A DNA stretch of 31,163 bases from Perkinsus olseni. Lineage: Eukaryota > Perkinsozoa > Perkinsida > Perkinsidae. Positions 9,661 through 21,600 of the stretch are shown here, in pieces. The stretch covers positions 1 through 31,163 of the forward strand of contig JABANP010000580.1 in assembly GCA_013115135.1 (NCBI GenBank), in the 5' to 3' direction. The notes below the pieces were generated by a model, which did not search any database, was not told where the DNA came from, and saw only the letters and a list, made by a program, of their open reading frames with translations. The position numbers and the translations under genes were made by a program. Position 1 is the stretch's first letter. Every line of letters starts with the position of its first letter.

Positions 9661-12600
9661 GGAACCAGCTCTCGGTAATGAGAAATGGAGGTCCCGGGGA
9701 TCGAACCTGCGACTTCTCAGGTCCGGTTACCGGCAATCAGCTCATCCGTATCCGCGGTGTCGGTGCTACCAGTACTCAGGGGACAGTGACGGTGCGGTTC
9801 TCCACGGCTAAGGACTTCGCCGATACAGTTGGTAAGTTTCTATCTTTACACCCACTACCTGTTGCTCATCATGCGCTGATCACTTCGTGTGCATGCGTGC
9901 ACGTCTCGTATGGATCGCCTCGAGATTCGCGGATCGATAGAGTAAAAGTCTCTATTTACCCCACCTTGTCAATGAGCGGCGTTAGAGAAGCACCACAACT
10001 GTACAGCTCCGGTATGCCCACTTTTGTCGTGCAATAGATGGCCCCGTCTCTTGAGGCATAGTAGATAGTATAGTAGATGACTGGTGGGAATTTCGTGGCG
10101 CGCGACAGGGATCGTATCTCCAGCTCCTCGTCGAGAAAGAATCTTTGTCTGACGCTCTGTAGGTACAGTCATAGATGATAACACCATTGAGTGTCTCACT
10201 CCGGCTGTTGTGCAGACGATAGGTCCCAAAAGGTGCGATGTCCGATTCGCAGTGGGGGTAAGTGGGCCGGGAGAGATGGGACGTTAAAGATACAGAAGTT
10301 CGTGAGCTCGTCCTGTGAGGCTTCTCGAACACGGTGGCGATATTTTCCAGAATGCTCAGTCTCATGAGAGAGTGTGAATGCTCAGTCTCATGAGAGAGTG
10401 TGAATGCTCAGTCTCATGAGAGAGTGTGAATGCTCAGTCTCATGAGAGAGTGTGAATGCTCAGTCTCATGAGAGAGTGTGAATGCTCAGTCTCATGAGAG
10501 AGTGTGAATGCTCAGTCTATCGCGTGTCGCCTGGGATCAATCCGGAAAAGTGAATTCTTCAGGTGAAAGATTTCACGACCACTTTGACTCACTTCGATTA
10601 CTTCCTCAACACCATTGCTGAAAAGTCTCTATGTTACGGTCCTGGCTTGCTCAATGAAGGAGAGGCTGGCAAAGTGAATAGATTTATAATACAAGGGAGA
10701 AATAACCTAGGGGAGAATCGAACCTCCGGGGCTGACAAGTTCGTCATTTCGGTCAAGCAAGGCGGCGAGGAGCTCTACGACGAGGCCACATGCTTCCACG
10801 ATTTCGACAACGGTCGTTATGAAGTGACCTACACTGCCAAAGCGGACGCTGGTGATATCACAATAAAGGTTAACCTGGTCGATGAGAACAATAAAGAGAG
10901 ACCGATTAGAGGCTCCCCGTTCACCGCGACCTGCTGCGAGACAGCGAAGCCGAGGGCCAACGAGTACGCTGGCCCGCTGATGACAGGATTCATAACGAAG
11001 AGCGTGAAGGAGTTAGAGGAGTTCCTCAAGTCGACTGATGCTGGCATCAGTGCTAAGCTGAATGCTGGTGACGTGAGAGCGTTCATTAAGGTGAAGAACT
11101 ATATTAAGACTATGTATGAGGAAGAAGCTAATCTGATACTCAAACAGGACGAGATTCTGGAGAGCTTGGGGGTAAGTTGTTTTTCTTTTCCTCACTGAAA
11201 TTGCAATTCTATGGTAAATGTCGCCCGCGTCGAGTGTCAATAGGCTACGCTGCTTTGTTTGAACCGTAATGTCTTCGCGCGCAATTATCGTGTAGACTAC
11301 GGACGAAAAAATCGGGAGGGATTTGCTGCTTTCTGTGATGGGCGGTCAGGAGTTACTGCTGAAATTGTGGAGTATCTTTCGTTCTGAATTATCCCATAGT
11401 GTAAGCAAAGATATTCGCTCGATCTCGTAGGCACTCCAGCGCGAGGGTCTTCCTAACGAGAAGGCATTAAAGCAGTTGAAGAAGACTTGGGACTCCCTAG
11501 CCACCGTGAAGCAAGCGTGCAAACAGAAGGAAAAGGAGATAGCGCCGATGGTCCAGAAGGAGTCTGATATTTATAAAGCGAAGATCGCTGAGTTCGAGAA
11601 CGGTCTCAAAGAGTATCAGGCCGGCCTTAGGAAGGAAGCTTACTACTTCTACAAGTCGGGCCTTGAGCTTGCAATGGAACGGATTGCGGCTGTTACGGCG
11701 GACTTGGACGAGTTCGACAAGGAGATGGAAAATTTGGGACATATCGCGGAGAATTTCGAATACCCTGAGGAGTTGAAAAATTCTCGGAAGCTGATGGCTG
11801 CGATGCGGGAAGATGTTGCGCTCATGCTGAGCCTGTGGGAGTTCGAGGACCTTCGAATCCAGAACACAGAGGTTTTCCTCGTCCTGCGCTGGGGAGAACT
11901 AGTACCCGATCAGGTGAGGATGCATCTTGAAATCTTGCTACGACTTGCTTTTTCTCCACGTAGATGGAGGAAGAGATCAAGTTGATGTTCAAGCAGCTAA
12001 AAGAGATTAAGGTTGACAAGAAGAGGGATGCCTTCTTGGGCATGCAGGTGAGGTTCTTTTCTCGGCTTCTCAGAAATCTCACATCGCCCGACTTAAATTC
12101 TTCGCTGTGCGCGATACGTATCTTCGTGCGACGTCTCTTGGTCAGGACGTGATGAGGAAGTGGACGACGTTCTGCCCTCTGGTGGCTGAGCTTCGGGATC
12201 CTGCCATGCGCGGAAGACATTGGTCGGCTCTCATGGACCTCTGCGGGAAAAACATATCAGTGTCTCCCAATATATTGTTGAGAGACATGTGGAATTTGGA
12301 GCTACACAAGTGAGTGTGATTTGTGAGAGGAGTGGTATGAACTTCTCGGACGCGCACACGGTGACCTGCGCCGGGATGCCCCTGATACACAGCGGCAAAT
12401 ATCATGACAGTATGAACTCGACCGTAGAGTCGAAGCTACTCGAGAAGTTGGTTCGGCCCGCATGCGTATCTCAACTTGAAATATTGCATCAATATCTTTT
12501 ACATATCTTCTGTGAATCTTTGCGTATCGCCACTTTAGCTCCACTCGCGTTCTTTAGTATCTTTTATCTTTAGAGTATAAGTTTTAAGAATGCTGATCTC

Positions 12601-15600
12601 AATTTCCGCGTATTTCCTAAAATTTTTAAGGGCTATCCGCCATCGTGTTGTTCTGGATTCTCATACGGTACATGCGTATGCGGGCCAGCGTGTGAAATTC
12701 CCGGCACGGCTCTCTAGGGAACACACGAGGAGACTGAGTGGGGCCTAGACGTTGGGGGTCATGGAATTACCGGCATGCAGGAAGCTAGAGGGCCTCGTGA
12801 CGGAATGTGTGTCTGATTAGGTTCTCAGAGGCAGTTGAGGAGATAGGTGACCAGGCTAAGCAAGAGGCTAAGATGGAGAAGACGCTCGCTAAGCTCACTG
12901 AGACCTGGGCTGGCGTTGAGTATGATTTCGTCCAGCACAAGGACACTGATATCCAGCTCATGAAGATCTCCGACGAGAACTTCGAGATGCTCGAAGAACA
13001 CCAGGTCCAAGTTCAAAATATGTTTGCTTCAAGATTCCTGTCCACCTTCGAGACCGAGGTCACATTCTGGCAGAAAACTCTGGCCAATGTCGCCGAGGTG
13101 TCCACTTTACTCAGCGAGGTTCAGCGCAGTTGGAGCTTCCTCGAGAATCTTTTCATCCACAGCGCGGAGGTTAAGAAGGAGCTGCCAGACGAGAGTGAGC
13201 GGTTTGTTGGTATTGACATGGACGTGAAGGAGATATTAAAGAAGGGAGAGCAGCTGAGGCTTTGTAAAGATTTCTGTAATGAAGATGGTATTTTTGGAAG
13301 ACTGGAGACTGCTCAAAGTCAGCTTAACCTCTGCGAGAAGGTGAGTTGTTTTCATCGAAATCTCAGCAGTGGTTGTGAATTTCGTGGCGCGCGACGTTGG
13401 GAGGGTCTGAATTGGCCGAGCTACTTAGCGTTTTTATAAGGTCTTCTGATGTGTATCGAATCGTGCTGTGTTTTCATACCGGACGTCTGTGTATGTGCCT
13501 ACTTGGAATTTTACGGCGCGCGAAGCTGGGACCTCTTGGAGTGGCCGAGCTTCGTTTTTGCTACGTCTTCCTGTTGAACTTGATGCATCGCGGTCGAATG
13601 GTTGGCTATTGTCAGGCACTGAACGACTTTATGGACGGAAAGCGGCGAGCCTTCCCTCGCTTCTATTTCGTCTCCACGAGTGATCTCCTGGATATTCTCT
13701 CCAACGGCAACACCCCAGCGAAGGTCATGCCCCATCTGTCCGAAGGTCTTCCAGGCGGTGCAGACGTACGAGTTGGAATATCCTAATGGGAAGGACCAGA
13801 GGCCCGATGCTGTGGGTATGGAGTCCTGTGTCGGTGTTGAGTAAGTGCAGGGTGCAGGGATAGAACCGGCGACCTCTCGGACTCAGGTATGTGCCCTTCC
13901 CCGAGCCTACTCCGCTGGAGGGGAAGGTGGAAATATATATGGAGAAATGCGTAGAGGCCTTCCGAACAGCGTTGAAGTACTATGCCAAGAAGGCCCTGCT
14001 GGACTGCGAAGAGGTTAGTTGAGATCCCGGGTTCGAATCCCCCCTTAGGGCATTTTTGTCAGGCTGGAGATTCTGGCCGTGGTGAATGGGTGAAGGAAGT
14101 CACAGCTGCCCAGTGCGCTCTTATGGTCAACATGATCATGTGGGTGCGCATGATCGAGCAAGCCTTCGATGCCTACAGCGAAGGGGACAAAGATGCTGTG
14201 CAGAAATCTTCGCAGCGCGTGTCGGATCTTCTCCTAGATCTCATCAGACTCACCCAGACAGCCCTGGACAAGCCACAGCGCATGAAGGTTATGTGTATGA
14301 TTACCCTGGATGCCCATAACCGAGATATCACCGAGAAGCTCGCCCAGGAAGGTGTCACGACTCCGGACGCATTCCAATGGCAGGCTCAGTTAAAGGCCTA
14401 CTGGGACGTGGAAGCTGATGATTGCCGACAGAAGATCGCTGATGCTGCCTTTTGGTACGGGTATGAATATCTTGGGAATGGTCCGAGGCTTGTGGTGACT
14501 CCCCTTACCGATAGAATTTACGTCACTGCGACGCAGGCCCTTCACTTGAATATGGGATGCGCTCCCGCTGGGCCTGCTGGTACGGGCAAGACTGAGACGA
14601 CCAAGGATCTCGCCAATGCTGTCGCCAAGGCCTGCTTTGTCTTTAACGCTAGTCCTGAGATGGACTATCGGACCATGGGAGCGATTTTCAAGGGCCTGGC
14701 CAGCTCGGGCACTTGGGGGCTGCTTCGACGAGTTCAATCGTCTGGTCCCGGAGGTGCTGTCGGTGTGTACAGTCCAGTTCAAGGCAGTTTGCGATGCGGT
14801 CAAGGCGAGGACGAAGGTGTTTGTACTGCAAGGTGATGAGATCTCGCTGGACCCTTCCTGTGGAGCCTTCATCACTATGAATCCTGGATATCTTGGCCGT
14901 AGTGAACTCCCTGAGGGCCTCAAGGCGCTCTTCCGACCCATCACTGTTATGGTACCAGACTTCGCGCTGATTATGGAAAATATGTTCATGGCTGAGGGAT
15001 TCCTGGAGGCTAAAGTTTTGGCTAAGAAATTCTCGACACTCTACTTCCTCTGTCAAGATTTGCTCAGCAAGGCCCCTCAGTATGATTGGGGTATGAGGGC
15101 TATCAAGTCCGTCTTGGTCGTGGCTGGTGGGCTTCAAACGGGCGGAACCTGATCTATCCGAACAAGCGGTAAGATTCGATTCTCAGTGGTTCTGAAAGGC
15201 TTTAATATTGGAGGTCCTGGGGATAGAACCGGCGACCTCCTTCAGGTACTCATGCGTTCGTTGCGTGATACTAACGTAGCAAAGATTGACGGAGATGACC
15301 TCAAGATTTTCATGGGCCTTCTCGGGGATCTCTTCCCCGGCATCGACGTGCCGCGCGCCAGAGATTACAAATTCGAAGATGTAACGGCTTCGGTGCGGCA
15401 CTTTGGGGGTGGTATCTTTCTTTCTGTGACAGATCATAGTGCAAGCTATGGAGGAGTGCGGGCTCACCCCTGACCCGGATGGGTATCTTTTGCTCAAGAT
15501 CACGCAGCTAGTGGAGTTGATGGTCATTCGACACTGTATATTCCTGATGGGCCCCCCTGGCAGCTTTAAGTCCACTGTGTGGAGGTAATTTCAGAGAAGG

Positions 15601-18600
15601 TGCAGCGCTTCGCTCCGCTAAGAATTGTGAGATTTTTGCAGGATTCTAGCAAAGGCGAAGGACAAGGTCGGAGATAAGACCACGTGGATCGACCTCAACC
15701 CGAAGAGTATCTCGACCAACGAGTTGTATGGTTATGTTAACATGGCCACTCGTGAATGGAAGGACGGCATCTTGTCGAAGACCATGCGATACCTGGGCCA
15801 AATCCAGGATACTCATCCTAAAAGTGGATCATCCTGGACGGCGATCTCGACGCCGAACTGGATTGAGTCCATGAATAGTGTCATGGACGACAACAGGCTG
15901 CTCACGTTGCCCTCGAATGAGCGTATACCGCTGAAGGCGCACATGAAAATGATATTCGAGATCAGGGATCTGGCCTATGCTACCCCGGCCACTGTAACCA
16001 GAGCGGGGGTCGTGTTCATGGTGGACTACGCCGGGAGTGCAGTGGCGGAGTTACAAGAGCTCGTGGATCAAGAAGCTACAGGTTGCTGATTCGGTGAAGG
16101 AACAAATGGAAAAGTTGTTTGATAAATACTGTCCGGATACGCTTATGTACATGTTGAAGCACTGCAAGATACAGGTAACCACTGCAGGAGAGATCGCCGT
16201 CACTGCGCCACGAAATTACCTGATAGCTATGTAGCCTACTAGAGATCTATACTGGCTGCGTCCATGGTGAAGTCGCCTTTTGTCCATCCATCAAGAAATT
16301 TTTGGGTTCAATGGAGACTTCGTCTTATCTCAGGTACCTCTCGTAGACATCTCCATGATACAATCCCTCTGTCTCCTGATGGAGTCCCTGATGGGAGGTG
16401 GCTCGACTGACTCCAGGGATGCTCCCCAAATCGAGCTCGACGCTCTTGAGTATTGGTTCTGCTTCTGCATGGTCTGGGCTGTGGGAGGCTGTTTGGCTGA
16501 GGTTGACGGTATCGACTATCGCAAGCAGTTCAGTACCTGGTGGAAACAGGAGATGAAGACTATCAAGTTCCCCAGCAAGGGCACGGTGTTCGACTACTTC
16601 GTACAGGACGCTCGGATGGAGGAATGGTCCATTATAGTGGACGCTTTGGAGTATTCCTCGGAGGTCCCAATGAACCAGGTGAGATTGATATCTTAGAAGG
16701 TGAAAAATGTGAGCATGGCGATTCGTCGGCCTTTGGAGAGATCGAGGGGGCCTCAGGCTTGAAACGCGGAAGTCCGGCTTGTGCCCCAGGGGCGAATCCT
16801 GCTCGACTTGAACTCTTGCTCAATCTTGCATTTTCTCAGGTTACTGTGCCGACCTCGGAGACTGTGGCCACGAGCTACTTCATGAAGGCCCTTATGAAGG
16901 TTCATCAGCCTGTTATGCTCATCGGCCTCGCTGGGTGCGGCAAAACGGCCATGTGCAACGGTCTGTTGCGAAGTCTCGAACCCGACGTTTTCTGTTCTCA
17001 CATGATGAACATGAACTACTACACGGACAGCATGCTCCTGCAGACGATGATGGAGATTCCGCTCGAAAAGAAGGCGGGCAGGCTCTTCGCTCCGCCGGGC
17101 AAGTTGCACATGATCTACTTTATCGATGACCTCAATATGCCTGCGTTGGACCCCTACAACACCCAGAGCGCCATCGCCTTGCTGCGGCAATGCCAGGACT
17201 ACAAGCACATTTATGACAGGTCGAAGATGACGTTGAAGGACATAGGAAATACTCAGTACTTGGCCTGCATGAACCCGACGGCTGGTTCCTTCACGGTCAA
17301 TCCGAGGCTGCAGCGGCACTTCTGGACCTGCGCGGTGCCGTTCCCTGAACAGAGTGCTCTGCAGACCATCTATTCCACCTACATGAAAGGCCATTTCGAA
17401 CGGCTCAAATTCAAACCAGCAGTGAATGAAATAATCTCTTCGGTTATCAAGGCGGCCCTGTCCCTTCACGGCAGCTGCACGGCTGCGTTCAGGAAGACTG
17501 CGGCCAACTTCCACTACGAATTCAACATCAGGCATCTGGCTGGAGTCTTTGGTGGCCTCCTGCAAGCGAAGCCGGCTGAGTTTACTGACCCGGAGAAGCT
17601 GGTGCTGCTCTGGCTGCACGAGAGCGAGAGGATCTATGGCGACCGTCTGGTGTCTGCTGGGGACCTGCGGAAATATCGTGGGCTTGCTGCGGAGTTGTCC
17701 AAAGAAAATGTTCTGGGAAATTCAACCTTGCCAAGTGAGCAGCGGATTGTTGACGATCACCCCGCGCTGAATGACTTCTTTTAAAGAACTGGCCGATGAC
17801 TATTGTCGGAAACCGATTCATTGAGGACACAACGCTCGGGTTCGGCCGTCTGGAATCCAATCTTCCATCTGCTGTCTTCTTGTCATGCGCCACTTAGTAG
17901 CAGCGCCGCTTCTCATCGGAGCGAGATGGGATCAGGGGAATGCACCTAGCGCTATCTCAACCACTTTTCTTTTAGCTGACACCCTGCGTCAGATACTTTC
18001 AAGAAAAGAACCCCGAGCCGCTGGTCTTCGCGCCCTTCAGCAAAGGCTTTGACGAGGCCTGTTATGACAGAATTCCGGGCGTGGACCGTTTATCAGAGCT
18101 TCTCACTGAGGCGTTGAGAGACTACAATGAGAGTAATGCTGCCATGGACTTGGTCCTCTTCGAGGAAGCTATGAAGCACGTGGGGAAGATAACGAGAATC
18201 ATATCCGCTCCGAGCGGCCATGCGCTGCTGGTCGGTGTTGGTGGTAGTGGACGGCAAAGTCTAAGCAGACTGAGTGCATTCATCGGCCAGTGTACAACAG
18301 TTATGATTGTCATATCAGGTAGGGCTTGAGATTGTTAGGATATCTTGCACTCTTGCATTTCCTCAACGCTGTCAGGAAAATATAGTATGAACGACCTTCG
18401 GACGGACTTGCAAGCCATGTATACGAAAGCGGGCATCAAAGACGAGGGAGTGATGTTCCTCTTTACCGACGGTCAAATCACAAACGAGAAATTCCTGGTT
18501 TTCATCAACGATCTTCTCGCCAGTGGTGACATTGCCGATCTGTAAGCGTATCTTTGTGCGCACCGCGAAGAATATCTTTGATCCGCTTTGTAGGTACGCG

Positions 18601-21600
18601 TCTGAGGATAAGGACGTTATCCGTAACGGTGTCCGGAGTGCGTGCAAAGGCGCTGGAATTCCGGATACGCCGGAGAATCTTTGGTCCTTCTTCCTGTCGC
18701 GCATCCGGAAGAATTTGCATATGAGCATCTGCTTCTCTCCTGTTGGAGACGCGATGAGGTCGCGCGCCAGGAAATTCCCGGCTTTGGTCAACTGTACCGT
18801 CATTGACTGGTTCCAGCCCTGGCCTAAGGATGCGCTTCGCTCCGTCGGCGAGAAATTCCTTGCTGAGGTGAGTATAGAAATCGGCGATCTTACCGGAAAA
18901 CGACTGGAATCATCGAAAATTTTCTCGTGGTCAAGGTCCTTGTCATAGATAGTGGCGGAAAAATTCAGAAAATTTCCTGGCATTTGTACACCTTGAAAAA
19001 TTTTCTGGAAAAAAGTGACACTTGTTTTTACCAGTTCGCGATGAGCCATGATACTGGATATCCTCAGGTTGAACAACTCGGGCCGGCTGATGGCGCACTA
19101 CGTGCGGGCGTCGTCGACTTCCTTCCGTTCTCATTCGAAGCCGTCGGCCATCAGAGTGAAAAGTTCATCGAGGTGGAGAGGAGGTTCGCGTATACTACGC
19201 CCAAGTCCTTCTTGGAGTTGATCAAGCTCTACACGTCCATGCTTGGCAAGAAGCTATTGGCGTTGGAGGACAAGCAGTACAGATTGTCTAACGGGCTTGA
19301 CAAGCTGAAAGAAACGGCAGAACAGGTTGCAGGTGAGAGCGAATCTTTTCGGACCACTCGGACAGAGTACTGTGGCTGATTCGCCAGGCGAATTTCGCCT
19401 GGAAAAGAGAATTGCCTTCACCAGGGATCGAACCTGGGTTCCTTTGTGCAGGTCTCGAGGAGGTTTTGAAGGAGAAGGCGGTCGTAGTCGAACAGAAGGC
19501 GAAGGAAGCAGATGCTTTTGCAGAGGAAGTTGGGCGAGAGAAAACTAAAGTCAATGCAGAAGCAGAGAAGGCCAACGCAGAGTCCGCCGCATGCGAAGAA
19601 ATCGCTAAAAACGTGAAGATCCAACAGAAAAGCTGTGAAGAGGACCTGGCCAAGGCTATCCCTCTGGTGGAGAAGGCTGAGGTAATAATTGAGGAAATGC
19701 GAGGATGTGCAAGAATGCAAGAATTTGTTCTTAGGCGGCTCTTGATGTCTTGAATAAGAAGGACTTCCAAGAGCTGAAGTCGTTCGCGAAACCGCCGGCT
19801 GGGGTCGATAAAGTTTGCGAGGCTTGCATGCATCTAATGGCCGGCATTGATCCTAGCATTGAGGTCGATAAGAAAGGCAAGGTTAAAGATACTTCCTGGA
19901 AAGGGGCCACGAAAATGATGGGAAATCCTGAGAAATTTTTGGAGAGCTTGAAGGCCTTCAAGGGAGAGATAGACGATGGCAACGTGCCGGGCCAGAACAT
20001 ATCATGCGCTCGGCCGCTGACGGAGGCGGAGGACTTCACCGTTGAGAGTATGAAGAAAAAATCAGCTGCAGCTGCCGGTCTCTGTGAGTGGGTCATCAAC
20101 ATTATTATGTAAGTTGGGCTGGGGATGGGCGTTCTAGGTTTGAAGACGCTGTGATATTTCCCGAATGAATGCAACCGAATGGCCGAAACTAGCATCGGAA
20201 TATTGCTATGGAACACTGATGATGAGCAGCTTCGATCGATAAGGAGTTCGGGTTGATCGATTCGGAGTTGATCTTCCAATCTACTGCTACTGACTTCCCA
20301 AGTCTCACTCATTAGTGGATAGCTTTGGTAATTGTTTCCAACCAAAACCACGCATGAGCGATACTGGTGGAAGCCTGATTATTAATACAGTAGGAAGAGA
20401 TCCTGCTAGCGCTAGGGGACATATGGATTGCGTGCTTCCACAATCACAGTAGTCCCGACCTGCAGGGACGGTCACTATTGTAGTCGCATCTTGTTGATTT
20501 TGAACGCCGTTGGCGCGCGTCGGAATATTCAGCAGTATCGAAATTTCAGAGCCATTCACGATAGACCAATTGGACGGCTGTAGGTACTATGATGTGGTGA
20601 TAACAGTAGAACCCAAGAAGCAATCACTTCGAGAGGCCAATGAGATGCTTGCTGGGGCCAACGAGCGACTTGCAATTGTCCAAGCGCAAGTCGCCGAGCT
20701 GCAGGCGAAGTTGGCCAAACTAGTTGCCGAATTCGATGCGGCCATTGCGGAGAAGGACGCGGTGATGGCGGAAGCACAGAAATGCCAAAATAAATTGGAG
20801 ATGGCACAGAGGCTCATAGGAGCCCTAGGCGCCAATGGTGTCATTTGGGAGCAAACGGTCAGCCAGATTGCGGTCGATTTGGAAGTTATGCCGGGCGATG
20901 TGCTGGTCGCCTGTAGTTTCGTCAGCTACGTGGGAGTGTTCACTCGCCAGTACAGAGAGGACTGCATCAACACGTTCGTGGAGTTCCTGAATAAAAACAA
21001 CGTCCCATTGAGCGGCAAATGCGACCCTCTTTCTATCCTGGCTTCCGAGGCGGACATGGCTGGCTGGGCGACACAGGGCTTGCCGTCCGATAGGGTATCC
21101 TGCGAGAACGGAGCTATCATGACGAACTCGGAGCGATGGTGCTTGATTATCGATCCCCAGCTGCAAGGCATTGCCTGGATCAAGAATAAGGAAGCAAGCA
21201 ACAACTTGCAAATCACGCGGATGGGCAGGCCTAAGATGGTCGCTACGTTCGAAGCCTCTCTGGACCAGGGCAAAACGGTGAGTTGTAGTGCCTGTCTTTT
21301 TGTCGTGATATGGAAGACTTTTGATACGGGCTACGGTTGAGCCGCTAGATATAGGGAGAATTACGTACCGCCCCTCTCCCGATTCTTGGAGGATTCCGGG
21401 GCGTAGTGCGAGACTAGACCTTCTCTACCGGTCCTCCAGTTTCCTAGCGCGTCTGGATGTAAATGGATTGCTCTCAGGTGCTGATTGAAAATATGGGAGA
21501 GTCCATTGATGCGGTACTGGCTCCAGTCATTGGCCGTAACACGATTCGCAGGGGCAAGAATCGACTCATCAAACTGGGCGATAAGGAGATCAACTACAAT

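Larger units (their letters stand above)
9640..10257 (+). other. Dynein tail IPT/TIG-type immunoglobulin fold
   Basis: Residues about 505-586, in three exon pieces. The sequence [20 protein letters not shown], then [13 protein letters not shown], then [20 protein letters not shown] has the order of an IPT/TIG domain: a P-x-x-G-P-x-x-G start, a central strand and a C-x-T/S-P turn. The 95-nt exon at 10163-10257 was found only by the match to this domain; it lies between two introns of about 300 nt. Confidence 0.7.
13341..13615 (+). repeat. Intron with an internal ~100-bp duplication
   Basis: This 275-nt dynein intron contains two related units, about 13341-13440 and about 13467-13568. Both start with a GTG...TTTTCAT block, carry a family A element, and contain TGGCCGAGCT near the end. 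They look like two insertions of one element or a tandem duplication of one. Confidence 0.6.
10970..14460 (+). other. Dynein DHC_N1/N2 tail and linker
   Basis: Residues about 720-1455, mostly helical and in exons 5 to 12. Linker landmarks include [40 protein letters not shown] with [18 protein letters not shown], and [14 protein letters not shown]. These are standard axonemal dynein sequences that pack over the AAA ring and perform the power stroke. A surplus base at 13742 interrupts the motif between HLS and [11 protein letters not shown]. Confidence 0.85.
19170..20850 (+). other. Dynein stalk coiled coil and microtubule-binding domain
   Basis: [14 protein letters not shown] ends AAA4. The outgoing helix CC1 follows with long Ala/Lys/Glu heptads through exons 19068-19332 and 19452-19681. 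The microtubule-binding head lies in exon 19735-20108 ([20 protein letters not shown]). The return helix CC2 runs in exon 20584-21277 ([20 protein letters not shown] and onward). The two strands are of comparable length, as expected for an antiparallel stalk. A 475-nt intron (20109-20583) falls just after CEWVINII. Confidence 0.88.

Noticed and set aside
9982..10365. 127-codon minus-strand open frame across introns
   Set aside because: It runs antisense through the small IPT exon 10163-10257 and flanking introns with no recognisable domain.
10351..10519. CRISPR array
   Set aside because: The 26-bp units are directly adjacent with no spacers, and the window is eukaryotic.
10724..10738. GAATCGAACCTCC match to the T-arm-like motif inside a dynein exon
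   Set aside because: It encodes conserved filamin-domain lead-in sequence (GENRTSG) and is a coincidental coding match.
14715..14719. Programmed +1 frameshifting as the default explanation
   Set aside because: The nine sites share no slippery sequence, stop or rare codon; several lie in homopolymers, as expected of sequencing insertions.
16753..17619. 288-codon minus-strand open frame
   Set aside because: Antisense of the AAA3 exon, where dynein codon bias keeps the opposite strand open.
18827..18842. GCGCTTCGCTCCG, a partial family B match
   Set aside because: It lies in a coding exon in conserved AAA4 sequence and lacks the CTAAG end of the element.
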